Source of the DNA: a virus
Virus record (IMG/VR): IMGVR_UViG_3300042465_006006
Location: 1-32,690 of that record
Direction: 5' to 3' (one strand)
DNA length: 32,690 nt
The position numbers and the translations under genes were made by a program. This document shows positions 1 through 7,961 of this stretch, piece after piece. Numbering within the stretch: position 1 is the first letter of the stretch; every line of letters begins with the position of its first letter. The notes under the pieces were generated by a model. The model was not told the DNA's origin, did not search any database, and saw nothing but the letters and a program-made list of their open reading frames with translations.

Positions 1-1
1 C

Positions 2-565
2 GTCTATATGTCCTACGACGCGCTCGTGCAGCGCGCTCGTAACGATATCTTCAAGCTGGCTGTCGATAGCGGCGTCGATGATCTTGTTTTCATCGATTGC
101 GACGTCGACTGGAATCCGATGGATTTCTTTAAGCTGCTTGAGCATGACGTTCCGATTGTTTCGGCGCCAATCGTCAAGAAGTCTGACATGGAATATTCGT
201 ATAGCGTCAAGCTGCTTGGCGACTACGAAGTCGGCGACAATGGTCTTGTCGAAGTCGATGGCAATGCGACTGGCATGATGCGCATTCGCTCTGATGCTCT
301 TCACCGTATTTGGGATGCGTCGGAAGAATATCAGGAACGCCACAAGCCTGAGCCTTCTCGCATGGTGTTCGAAGTCAAGGTCGTCGACGGCGAACTTTGG
401 TCGGAAGACATCACCTTCTGCCAAAAATGGTCTGACCTTGGCGGCAAGATCTACATCGATCCGACGATAAACTGCGGCCATTCCGGCGAAAAACGCTGGC
501 TGGGCAACTTTGAGTCTTTCATTGGAAAAGTGGAAGAGCTTAAAGAAGAGCGGTCTTATCAATAA
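2..565 (+). CDS. Glycosyltransferase family 2-like protein, 5' partial
   Basis: Probably transfers a sugar from a nucleotide-sugar donor to a host-surface or virion glycan. The frame is open from base 2, and the first residues (VYMSYDALVQRARN) look like the interior of a GT-A fold, so the gene most likely begins before the window. The first visible ATG is at base 8. A DVDW metal-binding motif follows a hydrophobic strand (VFIDCDVDW), as in GT-A enzymes. A GMMRIR segment and a C-terminal 'CGHSGEKRW' stretch look like the acceptor side of such enzymes. It is followed after 2 nt by a second glycosyltransferase-like gene, forming a glycan-modification cluster with the fusion gene after it. The family is fairly clear; the substrate is unknown. 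Confidence 0.7.
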   Translation, partial: VYMSYDALVQRARNDIFKLAVDSGVDDLVFIDCDVDWNPMDFFKLLEHDVPIVSAPIVKKSDMEYSYSVKLLGDYEVGDNGLVEVDGNATGMMRIRSDALHRIWDASEEYQERHKPEPSRMVFEVKVVDGELWSEDITFCQKWSDLGGKIYIDPTINCGHSGEKRWLGNFESFIGKVEELKEERSYQ

Positions 566-567
566 CT

Positions 568-1314
568 ATGAAAGTCATCGTGACATTGACGACGGTTCCC
601 GACCGTCTCAATACGTCGCTTCCTGCCGCTATTAGATCTATTAGCGCGTCAGGATACGATGATTATGAGATACATCTCAATCTCCCCCGCGTCCACAAGA
701 TGACGGGGGAGAAATACTTTGTGCCGGAATGGGCGCAGAAGTATCCAAAACTTCGCATATTTTCTGACTTGGCGGATCTTGGGCCTAAGACAAAATTTAT
801 CCCGACGGTTCTGCGAATAGACGATCCTGACGCCGTAATTATTACGGCGGATGATGACATCCTGTATCACAAAGATATGATTCAATATCATGTCGATAGC
901 CAACGAGATGCACACAATGTCGCTTTTGGGTTTTCTGGGACAAAGGCCGGAAGATTAATACTAGCGCCAAAGCAAGATATGGACGTCGATATACTGGATA
1001 ATTACAAAACGGCTTCCTATAGAAGAAGCATGTTCGGAGATGATTTTTTCTCCAAATACGCTTCAAGGTCTTGGAACGACGATATCGTCATTTCTGCATA
1101 TCTGCATGATAAGGGTATAAGAAAAACGGTTTTATCTTATAAGAACGAGACATTCTTCCATCCGCGCGTTAAATCGTTCCCAATCGTAAATCTCGTAGAT
1201 AACCCAATGACGGGCTGCGATTTATTCCGCGGACATGCGAATAAAAGCAGTAGTCCAGAATTGCAAGTAATGTATGAAAGGGCAATCTCAGAAGGGGGAG
1301 ATCATGCCGTATAG
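568..1314 (+). CDS. Putative glycosyltransferase (GT-A type)
   Basis: This 248-residue protein begins MKVIVTLTTVPDRL. It carries a TADDD acidic cluster after a hydrophobic strand (around residues 91-97), the usual place for the DXD metal site of GT-A enzymes. A later WNDDIVISAYL segment resembles the 'ED' region that positions the catalytic base. The start lies 2 nt after the previous stop. The end overlaps the next gene by 11 nt, so the three genes are probably one transcriptional and translational unit. The sequence is noticeably more AT-rich than the ejection-protein genes further right, compatible with separate acquisition. No signal peptide or membrane segment is seen, so it acts in the cytoplasm. 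The donor and acceptor cannot be read from sequence. Confidence 0.65.
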   Translation: MKVIVTLTTVPDRLNTSLPAAIRSISASGYDDYEIHLNLPRVHKMTGEKYFVPEWAQKYPKLRIFSDLADLGPKTKFIPTVLRIDDPDAVIITADDDILYHKDMIQYHVDSQRDAHNVAFGFSGTKAGRLILAPKQDMDVDILDNYKTASYRRSMFGDDFFSKYASRSWNDDIVISAYLHDKGIRKTVLSYKNETFFHPRVKSFPIVNLVDNPMTGCDLFRGHANKSSSPELQVMYERAISEGGDHAV

Positions 1315-2881
1315 CTCAGAAAATGGAAAAGCATATATCCGAAACATTGTCGGGCGCATTAAGCATGACCGCATGCTGGATATCGGCTGCGGATCAGGCA
1401 CATATGCCAAGATGTTCCCAGAGGCGCACTGGACGGGAGTTGAGGTCTGGGAACCCTACGTCGAAGAGTTTAAGCTCAATGAGCTTTATCAGAAGCTGAT
1501 AATCTCTGACGTCACTGAGCTAAAGTTGAAAGAGCTTGGGCATTTTGATGTCGCCATACTTGGCGACGTGCTTGAGCACATGGAAAAAGATTTAGCCAAA
1601 TTTGTTCTTAATTTCGTCAAGCATATCGCCGACACAGTCATCGTCAGCATTCCAATCGGCCACTATCCGCAGGATTCCTATAACGGAAATCCATACGAGA
1701 GGCATATCACCGACAATTGGACTGATGAAGACGTCCGAAAGACATTTGGCGAGCCGACTGTCGGATATATCGATGGCGAGATAGGCGTCTACTGCTGGTC
1801 AAACCAAAAGGTTCGGCCGAAGATCTGCGTCTACACAATCAGCAAGAACGAAGAAAAGTTTGTCGCGCGCTGGGCGGCTTCAGCCAAGGACGCCGACGTT
1901 CTTGTTATTGCCGACACCGGCAGTGAGGACAGGACGGTTGAGATTGCCAAGGAATGCGGTATTCAGACGCATGAAATCTGCATCACGCCTTGGCGGTTTG
2001 ATCATGCCAGAAATGCTTCTATCGCGCTTATCCCGAAAGATGTGGATATTTGTATCTGCATGGACGTCGATGAGGTTCTGGAACCCGGCTGGCGAGATGA
2101 GATCGAAAAGGTCTGGACTCCGGGCACTACACGTTTGCGCTATATGTTCGATTGGGGGATGGGCGTAAGGTTTGGCTATGAAAAGATCCATGCCCGGCAT
2201 GGCTATTTCTGGCACCATCCCTGCCACGAATATCCGGTCTATGATAAGCGAATCACTGAAGTTTACGCTTTCACAAATGCGCTTCTTGTCAGCCATCACC
2301 CTGATCCGACAAAGAGCCGTGGACAGTATCTCGACCTTCTGGCGCTGTCGGTCAAAGAAGACCCTGTGTGCCCGCGCAACGCCTTTTACTATGCCCGCGA
2401 GTTATCCTTTTATGCGCGCTGGGACGAGTCTATTGCGGAGTGCAAGCGCTATCTGGCCCTCCCCGGCGCGACATGGATCAATGAGCGGTCATACGCCATG
2501 CGCACTTTGGCTAAATGCTATGAAGGTAAGGGCGACTGGAACGAAGCGGAGGCTTGGTGGCTGAGGTCTGCCGCCGAAGCGCCGAATACCCGCGAGCCGT
2601 GGTGCGGTCTCTCAAATCTCTATTATATGCAGCGCCGGTGGCAGGAGTGCTATGGGGCAGCCATGCGCGCTTTGGCTATCAAAGACAGAGAATTTGTATA
2701 TACTGTAGACCCGGCGGTTTGGGGCTCGCACCCGCATGATCTGGCTGCTATTGCGGCTTGGAATTTGGGTATGAAGGATATCGCCACAGAGCAGGGGGCC
2801 TTGGCCGTCCAGCTTGACCCTGACAACGAACGCCTGAAAGAGAACTTATTGTGGTTCCGGGGCGAGAAGACGGTGGAATAA
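1304..2881 (+). CDS. Fused SAM methyltransferase - GT2 glycosyltransferase - TPR protein
   Basis: Start chosen at 1304, not the in-frame ATG at 1274, because GAAGGGGGAG lies just upstream; this gives 525 residues. Three parts are visible. Residues 1-165 are a class I SAM-dependent methyltransferase, with motif I DIGCGSG at 26-32 and an acidic LGDVLEHM motif. Residues about 174-340 are a family 2 glycosyltransferase (ICVYTISKNEE, ADTGSEDRT, and the metal site DVDE at 254-257). Residues about 370-500 are helical and TPR-like (repeated W..A...WWLRSAAEAP, ECYGAAMRALAIK). The order suggests one polypeptide that transfers and methylates a sugar, with the TPR as acceptor platform. Such fusions occur in phage and bacterial glycan loci. 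It overlaps the previous gene by 11 nt. Domain calls are firm; the substrate is unknown. Confidence 0.8.
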   Translation: MPYSSENGKAYIRNIVGRIKHDRMLDIGCGSGTYAKMFPEAHWTGVEVWEPYVEEFKLNELYQKLIISDVTELKLKELGHFDVAILGDVLEHMEKDLAKFVLNFVKHIADTVIVSIPIGHYPQDSYNGNPYERHITDNWTDEDVRKTFGEPTVGYIDGEIGVYCWSNQKVRPKICVYTISKNEEKFVARWAASAKDADVLVIADTGSEDRTVEIAKECGIQTHEICITPWRFDHARNASIALIPKDVDICICMDVDEVLEPGWRDEIEKVWTPGTTRLRYMFDWGMGVRFGYEKIHARHGYFWHHPCHEYPVYDKRITEVYAFTNALLVSHHPDPTKSRGQYLDLLALSVKEDPVCPRNAFYYARELSFYARWDESIAECKRYLALPGATWINERSYAMRTLAKCYEGKGDWNEAEAWWLRSAAEAPNTREPWCGLSNLYYMQRRWQECYGAAMRALAIKDREFVYTVDPAVWGSHPHDLAAIAAWNLGMKDIATEQGALAVQLDPDNERLKENLLWFRGEKTVE

Positions 2882-2882
2882 A

Positions 2883-3137
2883 ATGGATCACCAGACGATC
2901 TACAATATCCTCATTGGCCTTATTAGCGCGATGCTTGGCTGGTGGCTAAACAACGTCTGGATGTCGATCAACGAACTTCGCAGAATAGACAAAGAACTGG
3001 CCGACAAGGTCGCGTCTATCGAAGTGCTTGTGGCTGGCGAATACGTCACTAGAGACGAATTTAACAATGTCATGAGCCAAGTATTTAACAAGTTGGACAG
3101 GATCATGGACGCCGTTAGCAAGAAGGCTGACCGATGA
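2883..3137 (+). CDS. Small membrane-anchored coiled-coil protein, lysis-associated
   Basis: An 84-residue protein. An N-terminal hydrophobic segment (residues about 6-26, YNILIGLISAMLGWWLNNVW) is followed by a charged helical tail with heptad-like spacing and a YVTRDEF motif. Small proteins of this shape often lie beside phage endolysin genes and are annotated as holin-like or of unknown function. It starts 1 nt after the fusion gene and overlaps the endolysin by 4 nt (ATGA), so translation is coupled to the lysis cassette. It could be a second holin, an antiholin or a pinholin partner. The sequence shows only one membrane segment and cannot decide. Confidence 0.6.
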   Translation: MDHQTIYNILIGLISAMLGWWLNNVWMSINELRRIDKELADKVASIEVLVAGEYVTRDEFNNVMSQVFNKLDRIMDAVSKKADR

Positions 3138-3637
3138 AAGAGAATTATGATAAGTGCCTCGCTCTCGTCCTGAGATACGAAGGCGGCTATATCAATCACC
3201 CGAACGATCCGGGCGGCCCCACGAATAAAGGCGTCACGCAGGACGTCTACGACGCATGGCGCAAGGCGCATAATCAGCCGACGCAGAGCGTCAAAAATAT
3301 CTCAATGGATGAGGTTGGCGGCATTTATCGTCAGCTATATTGGGACAAAATCCGCGGCGATGATCTCCCATCCGGCTTGGATTTCGCTGTTTTTGACTTC
3401 GCCGTAAATAGCGGCGTCAGCAGGGCTGCGAAGTATCTTCAGGCGATTGTTGGCGTCCCGCAGGACGGCCAGATTGGCCCGCAGACAATTCAGGCTTGCC
3501 AGACTTATTTGGCGATGACTTTGACCAATAAGCGCCTTGGCTTCATGAAAAGCTTGGCGATTTGGTCGACTTTCGGCAAAGGCTGGCAAAGCCGCATCGA
3601 TGACGTCAAAAAGCAAATTGTTGCTTTCGTAAAATAG
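3134..3637 (+). CDS. Endolysin, GH108 family N-acetylmuramidase
   Basis: Degrades peptidoglycan at the end of infection. The 167 residues match the GH108 layout. The N-terminal LRYEGGYINHPNDPGGPTNKG region has the catalytic glutamate in the EGGY motif (Glu16). It is followed by LYWDKIRGDDLP and DFAVNSGVSRAAKYLQ. The C-terminal half (GVPQDGQIGPQTIQAC) is the family's usual peptidoglycan-binding helix bundle. Length is normal for the family. No signal peptide is seen, so access to the wall needs the neighbouring holin. The start overlaps the upstream membrane-protein gene (ATGA) and a two-TM holin candidate follows 8 nt downstream. Confidence 0.9.
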   Translation: MKENYDKCLALVLRYEGGYINHPNDPGGPTNKGVTQDVYDAWRKAHNQPTQSVKNISMDEVGGIYRQLYWDKIRGDDLPSGLDFAVFDFAVNSGVSRAAKYLQAIVGVPQDGQIGPQTIQACQTYLAMTLTNKRLGFMKSLAIWSTFGKGWQSRIDDVKKQIVAFVK

Positions 3638-3645
3638 GATAGATC

Positions 3646-3849
3646 ATGAAAAATCTTCTCGTAAACTGGAAAACGACTGTCTCCGGCCTTATCCCTTTGG
3701 TGGCGTATGCCCTAAATTACGCCGGCCTTTGGCCGTCTGTGATCCCGCTGCCGCCGTTTGATCAGGTTTGGCCGTTTGTCCTCGCCATCGTCGGCATTGG
3801 CGGCACGGCCAAGGACAGCAACGTCACTGGCGGGACGACTCACCAGTGA
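3646..3849 (+). CDS. Putative holin (two membrane segments)
   Basis: A 67-residue protein with two hydrophobic stretches, about residues 12-30 (VSGLIPLVAYALNYAGLW) and 40-55 (VWPFVLAIVGIGGTA). They are joined by a proline-rich turn, and a short polar tail follows. Size, two-TM topology and position between the endolysin and the spanin pair fit a class II holin, which permeabilises the inner membrane and releases the endolysin. The stop codon overlaps the GTG start of the i-spanin candidate by 4 nt (GTGA), so the two are likely co-translated. The function call rests mainly on context. Confidence 0.7.
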   Translation: MKNLLVNWKTTVSGLIPLVAYALNYAGLWPSVIPLPPFDQVWPFVLAIVGIGGTAKDSNVTGGTTHQ

Positions 3850-4058
3850 TAGCCTATGTTATCGCCGGAATTATTGGCGCAGTCCTATATTCTCTGGGCG
3901 CGTTGGCGCTCAAGATGATCAAGGAAGGCGGCGCGGCGGAAGAAAAGGCAAAAGAGGCGGGTAAAGCCGCCTCTATTTCTAAGGATCAGGCGGAAATAAT
4001 CGCCCAGCCGAAGACGACCGATGAGACGATCGCTGATCTCGACAATAATCGCTTTTAG
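3846..4058 (+). CDS. i-spanin (Rz-like) inner-membrane protein
   Basis: A 70-residue product from a GTG start at 3846, chosen because it gives a GTGA overlap with the holin and puts a hydrophobic N-terminus first (IAYVIAGIIGAVLYSLGALAL). The rest is a charged helix rich in Ala, Lys and Glu, as expected for the periplasmic part of an inner-membrane spanin. The o-spanin gene begins inside its 3' end in another frame, the classic Rz/Rz1 arrangement. It probably works with that lipoprotein to fuse inner and outer membranes at lysis. It is short for an i-spanin, and the start could lie elsewhere. Confidence 0.65.
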   Translation: MIAYVIAGIIGAVLYSLGALALKMIKEGGAAEEKAKEAGKAASISKDQAEIIAQPKTTDETIADLDNNRF

Positions 4059-4233
4059 CGTTTCGGCATGCCAATCGACGAGCGGAGGGGGCTGTCCTCC
4101 GCTTATCAATTACAGCGCTGCGCAGCAAAAACAGGCCGCTAATGAACTTCGCAAAATGCATAGCGAGGCTCAGGTCGCCAAGATGATCACAGACTACGGG
4201 AAGCTTAGGGCGGCCTGTCGGGTCGGAAGGTAG
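4021..4233 (+). CDS. o-spanin (Rz1-like) outer-membrane lipoprotein
   Basis: A 70-residue protein. The N-terminus is a lipoprotein signal (MRRSLISTIIAFSVSAC) with the lipobox VSAC, so Cys17 would be lipidated. The mature part starts QSTSGGGCPPLINYSAAQ and continues as a short amphipathic helix. It overlaps the i-spanin gene by 38 nt in a different reading frame, the diagnostic Rz/Rz1 nested organisation. Together the two would span the periplasm and disrupt the outer membrane after the endolysin has acted. It closes the lysis cassette: a 50-nt gap with a hairpin follows before the virion genes. Confidence 0.8.
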   Translation: MRRSLISTIIAFSVSACQSTSGGGCPPLINYSAAQQKQAANELRKMHSEAQVAKMITDYGKLRAACRVGR

Positions 4234-4239
4234 TAACCG

Positions 4240-4281
4240 CCCCGAAAAGTGTGGTAATATACCGCTGAAATACGGGGTTTT
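4240..4281 (+). terminator. Possible hairpin terminator/attenuator before virion genes
   Basis: CCCCG (4240-4244) can pair with CGGGG (4273-4277), directly followed by TTTT (4278-4281). Inside the loop GGTA and TACC (around 4253-4263) form a second small stem. The GGGG of the outer stem also sits where the ribosome-binding site of the gene at 4284 would be, so the fold could affect both termination and translation. The long loop makes this a weak candidate. Confidence 0.3.
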
Positions 4282-4283
4282 CG

Positions 4284-5060
4284 ATGACTACGGGCCTAAG
4301 CTACGACGGATCTATTTCTGGGACGACCAGCTATATCACCCAGATTGCCACGATGGCCGTTGTCGAGCCGACCAACAGTGATTTTCTGAACATTCTTCCG
4401 CAGATGATCACCTATGCCGAAAATCGGATCTATCGTGATCTCGACTTCGTCTTTACGTCTGTGTCGAACTCAAGCTTTTCTGTCTCTTCAGGAACGAGAA
4501 CGATCAGCGTGCCCCCCGGAACTAACTTCGCGGCAAGCGCCCCTTACGGCGGTGGCGTTCTTGTCGTCCCTGAGCAGATCAATTTGCTTACGCCGGCCGG
4601 ATCCACAGACCCGGATAACGCCATTCGCGTCCCTTTGATGCCCGTCACGAAGGAATTTTTGGACGCAGTATTTGGCGCATCTTCCAGCGTAAGCCAGCCG
4701 AAGTATTTTGCCGTCTTCGACGACTATACCTTCCTTGTCGGCCCATATTCTGACGCGACTTATACGGTCGAGATCGTCGGCACGTTCCGTCCGGTGAGCA
4801 TGTCGTCGAGCAATAAGACGACGTTTATCAGCCTGTATCTGCCGGATCTATTTATCATGGCGAGCATGGTCTATATCGCCGCCTATCAGCGCAACTTCTC
4901 CAGCGCGATGGGCAATGACCCGCAAATGCCAGTCACATACGAAACTCAGTATCAGACGCTTCTGCGCGGCGCTATGTCCGAAGAAAACCGCAAGAAGTTC
5001 GAAGCTGCAGGCTGGACATCTCAGTCTGCTTCCGCCACATCGACGCCGTCGAGAGGGTGA
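4284..5060 (+). CDS. Head-tail adaptor-like virion protein (P22 gp4 type)
   Basis: A 258-residue protein. The N-terminal part reads like phage adaptor proteins of short-tailed phages (DFLNILPQMITYAENRIYRDLDF), where a helical block docks under the portal. The middle is beta-rich, with a 'PKYFAVFDDYTFLVGPYSDATYTVEIVGTFRP' pattern. A helical C-terminus follows (SEENRKKFEAAGWTSQS). The spaced 'ILPQMITYAENRIYRDLD' block is what prompts the family call. It is followed after 3 nt by a large tail/stabilisation protein, the order expected for a P22-like neck. Whether it is a true gp4 homologue would need a profile search; virion function is likely from context. Confidence 0.65.
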   Translation: MTTGLSYDGSISGTTSYITQIATMAVVEPTNSDFLNILPQMITYAENRIYRDLDFVFTSVSNSSFSVSSGTRTISVPPGTNFAASAPYGGGVLVVPEQINLLTPAGSTDPDNAIRVPLMPVTKEFLDAVFGASSSVSQPKYFAVFDDYTFLVGPYSDATYTVEIVGTFRPVSMSSSNKTTFISLYLPDLFIMASMVYIAAYQRNFSSAMGNDPQMPVTYETQYQTLLRGAMSEENRKKFEAAGWTSQSASATSTPSRG

Positions 5061-5063
5061 TAA

Positions 5064-7364
5064 ATGCCGCATTCGACGCTTAAACTCCTTCCCGGCGTTG
5101 ATGAGAACAGGACGATTGCCCTCAACGAAGCGGCGATTTCTTATTCTCAGCTTGTGCGTTTTGTCCCTGACAAACAGGGGCTGGGTCTCGTTCAGAAGCT
5201 TGGCGGCTGGACGCGATACTTCTCTTCCAATGTTGGATCTATTGTCCGCGCCCTCTGGGCTTGGCAGGACACAAATAACGTCGACTATCTCGCGCTTGGC
5301 GCGCAGTCGCGTTCTTCGTCGATAACGTCTGCGACGAGATCTGGGTCTACGGTCACAATCGTTTACAGCGGCTCGAACAGTTACGCCGTCGGCGATACAA
5401 TTGTTACGACCGGCCTGAGCAATAGCGCGCTTAATGGCACATTTACTGTTACTACATCTTCTCCGGGGCAAATAACCTTTACGACCTCCAGTTCGGGCGT
5501 CATCGGAAATAGCGCCCCCGGAACGATCTACGCCGGCGATGGTCTTTCGGTCATTGAAGGCGCTTCTCGCGCGATCATCACGCCGCGGTCGCAGCTTTTC
5601 AATGTTGGCGTTCTTGCAGATACGCAGCTGGGTAGCCCGTTTGTTACCCTGACGGCTGTGGCGTCGAATGTTGATAGCTATGACACCGTATATATTGAGA
5701 CCCCGATTAGCGTCGGCGGTCTTGTCCTATTCGGGCTGTATGAGTGTATCTTCGTCGATGGCACCGATAACTTTCAGGTAATCGCCAGAGATGTTAGCGG
5801 TAATGACCTACTTGCCACATCTACAGTGACGAATGGCGGCGCCGTTCCTTATTATTCAGTCACGATCAATCAGTCTGTTGTTACGGTCACGCTTAACGAC
5901 CACGGCTACGTCATTGGCGATACCTATACCGCTGTCGTATCGACGTCTCTTGGCGGTGTGACAATCTATGGCAATTACACCGTAACGGATCTTGTCTCGA
6001 ATAATCAGTTCAAGATCAACGCGGCCAACGAAGCGACTTCAACTACTGCTGCTTTTATGAACAGCGGTAATGCCAGATATCTTTTCTACAAGCTGCCCGG
6101 CAACCTTCCGGCCGCTATTGGTTACGCCATCAATCCATATGGCGATGGCGGCTACGGCACAGGCGTTGTTCCTTCGACCTTGAACGAAGGCAATCCAATT
6201 CAATGCACAGATTGGACGTTAGACAATTGGGGGCAGGTTCTTGTTTCCTGTCCTGTCGGAGGCCCGATATTTACTTGGGATCCGACGACGGGCGCCGTTC
6301 AGTCGGGCATTATCTCTAATGGCCCTGAAGTCAACGATGGCATGTTTGTCGCCATGCCGCAGCGTCAGATCATCGCATGGGGCTCGACTTTCAACGGCAT
6401 TCAGGATCAGCTTCTGATTCGCTGGTGCGACGTCAATGATTACGATCAATGGACGGCATCGATCACTAATCAGGCCGGCTCTTATCGCCTTCCAAAAGGC
6501 TCCCGCATTGTCGGTTGTATTCAGGGGCCGCAGCAGGGTTTGGTTTGGACAGATCTTGGCATTTGGGCCATGCAATATGTTGGCCCTCCTTATGTCTATC
6601 AGTTCAACGAAATCGGCAATGGTTGCGGATTAATATCCAGAAAAGCCGCAACTTCAATGAATGGCGTCGTTTATTGGATGGGCCAGAGCCAATTTTACCG
6701 CCTTTCTGGATCCGGCGTTGAAATGATTACATGCCCAATATGGGACGTTATCTTTCAGGAATTAGACGAATCTAATCTCGACAATATTCGAATTGCAGCG
6801 AACTCGCGATTTGGTGAAATTGCGTGGTATTTCCCTACCCTAAGCGGCAACGGCGAGCCGACAATGTATGTGAAATACAATGTTGCGCTTAACCAGTGGG
6901 ACTTTGGCACCTTAACGCGCACGGCTTGGATAAATCAGTCAGTTCTTGGGCCGCCAATTGGCGCCGGCCCGATGATCCCGGCAGACGTAGAGAATTTCAT
7001 CTATCAGCATGAGACGTCGACAGATGCCGACGGGCAAGCAATGGTTTCCAGCTTCCAAACTGGCTATTTCTCTATGGATGACGGCGAATATAAAGTATTC
7101 GTCGATCAGGTATGGCCTGACATGAAGTGGGGCTATTTCGGCGGCACGCAAGACGCCGATTTGCAGCTTACATTCTATGTCGCCGATTATCCGACTGATA
7201 CGCCAATCGCGTATGGGCCGTTCAATATCAATTATCAGACGCAATATGTCACGCCGCGATTCCGTGGTAGGCTGATGTCGATAAAGATGCAAAGCAGCGA
7301 CATCGGGTCGTTCTGGCGTATTGGCGCCACACGATATCGCATTCAAAGAGACGGTAAATTCTGA
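5064..7364 (+). CDS. Large tail/DNA-stabilisation protein (P22 gp10-like context)
   Basis: A 766-residue beta-rich protein with no membrane segment. The N-terminus (LLPGVDENRTIALNEAAISYSQLVRFVPDKQGL) and the repeated bulky aromatic 'W' blades (LVSCPVGGPIFTWDPTTG, IAWGSTFNGIQDQLLIRWCDVNDY, GLVWTDLGIWAMQYVG) suggest a beta-propeller-like tail component. In short-tailed phages, the gene after the adaptor often encodes a packaged-DNA stabilisation/nozzle protein. Two inserted small modules are visible at about residues 92-155 and 254-342, each with a Y.VGDT..., (L)NGTFTVT-type signature. A related module appears in the next gene. The start is 3 nt after the adaptor gene and the stop overlaps the next ATG by 1 nt. 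Confidence 0.65.
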   Translation: MPHSTLKLLPGVDENRTIALNEAAISYSQLVRFVPDKQGLGLVQKLGGWTRYFSSNVGSIVRALWAWQDTNNVDYLALGAQSRSSSITSATRSGSTVTIVYSGSNSYAVGDTIVTTGLSNSALNGTFTVTTSSPGQITFTTSSSGVIGNSAPGTIYAGDGLSVIEGASRAIITPRSQLFNVGVLADTQLGSPFVTLTAVASNVDSYDTVYIETPISVGGLVLFGLYECIFVDGTDNFQVIARDVSGNDLLATSTVTNGGAVPYYSVTINQSVVTVTLNDHGYVIGDTYTAVVSTSLGGVTIYGNYTVTDLVSNNQFKINAANEATSTTAAFMNSGNARYLFYKLPGNLPAAIGYAINPYGDGGYGTGVVPSTLNEGNPIQCTDWTLDNWGQVLVSCPVGGPIFTWDPTTGAVQSGIISNGPEVNDGMFVAMPQRQIIAWGSTFNGIQDQLLIRWCDVNDYDQWTASITNQAGSYRLPKGSRIVGCIQGPQQGLVWTDLGIWAMQYVGPPYVYQFNEIGNGCGLISRKAATSMNGVVYWMGQSQFYRLSGSGVEMITCPIWDVIFQELDESNLDNIRIAANSRFGEIAWYFPTLSGNGEPTMYVKYNVALNQWDFGTLTRTAWINQSVLGPPIGAGPMIPADVENFIYQHETSTDADGQAMVSSFQTGYFSMDDGEYKVFVDQVWPDMKWGYFGGTQDADLQLTFYVADYPTDTPIAYGPFNINYQTQYVTPRFRGRLMSIKMQSSDIGSFWRIGATRYRIQRDGKF

Positions 7365-7957
7365 TGGCGACGCTTGACGACATCCTCACAACACAAAAGA
7401 ACGGCGTCGTCGCAATCAATGCGTTGACCGATAGCGTTAATATATTTCGCAAGCGCATCACGGGCCAATATCGTTCTCTGACGGTTTCTTCGCGAACGGA
7501 AATAGCGCGTGGGCCGGGCATATTGATTGCCTATACTGTGACTGTCGCCGGCGCCGCAGGCTGGATCTACGATTCTATTCTGCCGATCACGACGCTTTTG
7601 CAGGGCGGTGTTCCCGCTCCGGGAAGCGTGACAGTGAATTATCGGCCAGATTATTCTTTCGCTGTTGGCGACACAGTGATTGTTGCAAACACAATCTGCG
7701 ATAACGGCGCATCTCCTTTGGGCTATAATGGCACATATGTAGTGACAGCTGCGACGGCCAATACCGTGACTTTTGCCAGCGCTCAGACCGGCAACCAGAC
7801 GCAAGCCGGAACAGTGTTTAATCAGAAAGCCGCTAATCGAATGACAGCAACGGCTGCTTCTGTTGCGACCGTTCCGATAGGCGCCCCTTTCACGACTGGC
7901 CTTGTCGTCGAGCCGGGCGCCGGCCAATCGCTCAACGTCATCTACTCTTTGGATTAA
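7364..7957 (+). CDS. Virion-associated beta-rich protein
   Basis: A 197-residue protein overlapping the previous stop by 1 nt (TGATG), so it is probably translated by reinitiation. The N-terminal third is helical and polar (DDILTTQKNGVVAINALTDSVNIFRKRITGQYRS). Residues about 87-151 carry the AVGDTVIV...YNGTYVVTAAT...TVTFASAQTGNQTQAGTV pattern, matching modules in the neighbouring 766-residue protein. The family is not recognised. Its place between tail and ejection genes makes a structural role likely, perhaps decorating the tail hub. It has no signal peptide and no catalytic motif. Confidence 0.6.
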   Translation: MATLDDILTTQKNGVVAINALTDSVNIFRKRITGQYRSLTVSSRTEIARGPGILIAYTVTVAGAAGWIYDSILPITTLLQGGVPAPGSVTVNYRPDYSFAVGDTVIVANTICDNGASPLGYNGTYVVTAATANTVTFASAQTGNQTQAGTVFNQKAANRMTATAASVATVPIGAPFTTGLVVEPGAGQSLNVIYSLD

Positions 7958-7961
7958 GAAC

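Noticed and set aside
4848-5471. 207-codon minus-strand frame and its plus-strand counterpart at 4915-5325
   Set aside because: They are antisense to or out of frame with the adaptor and tail protein genes, with Arg-rich shadow composition. The gene starts at 4284 and 5064 explain the region.
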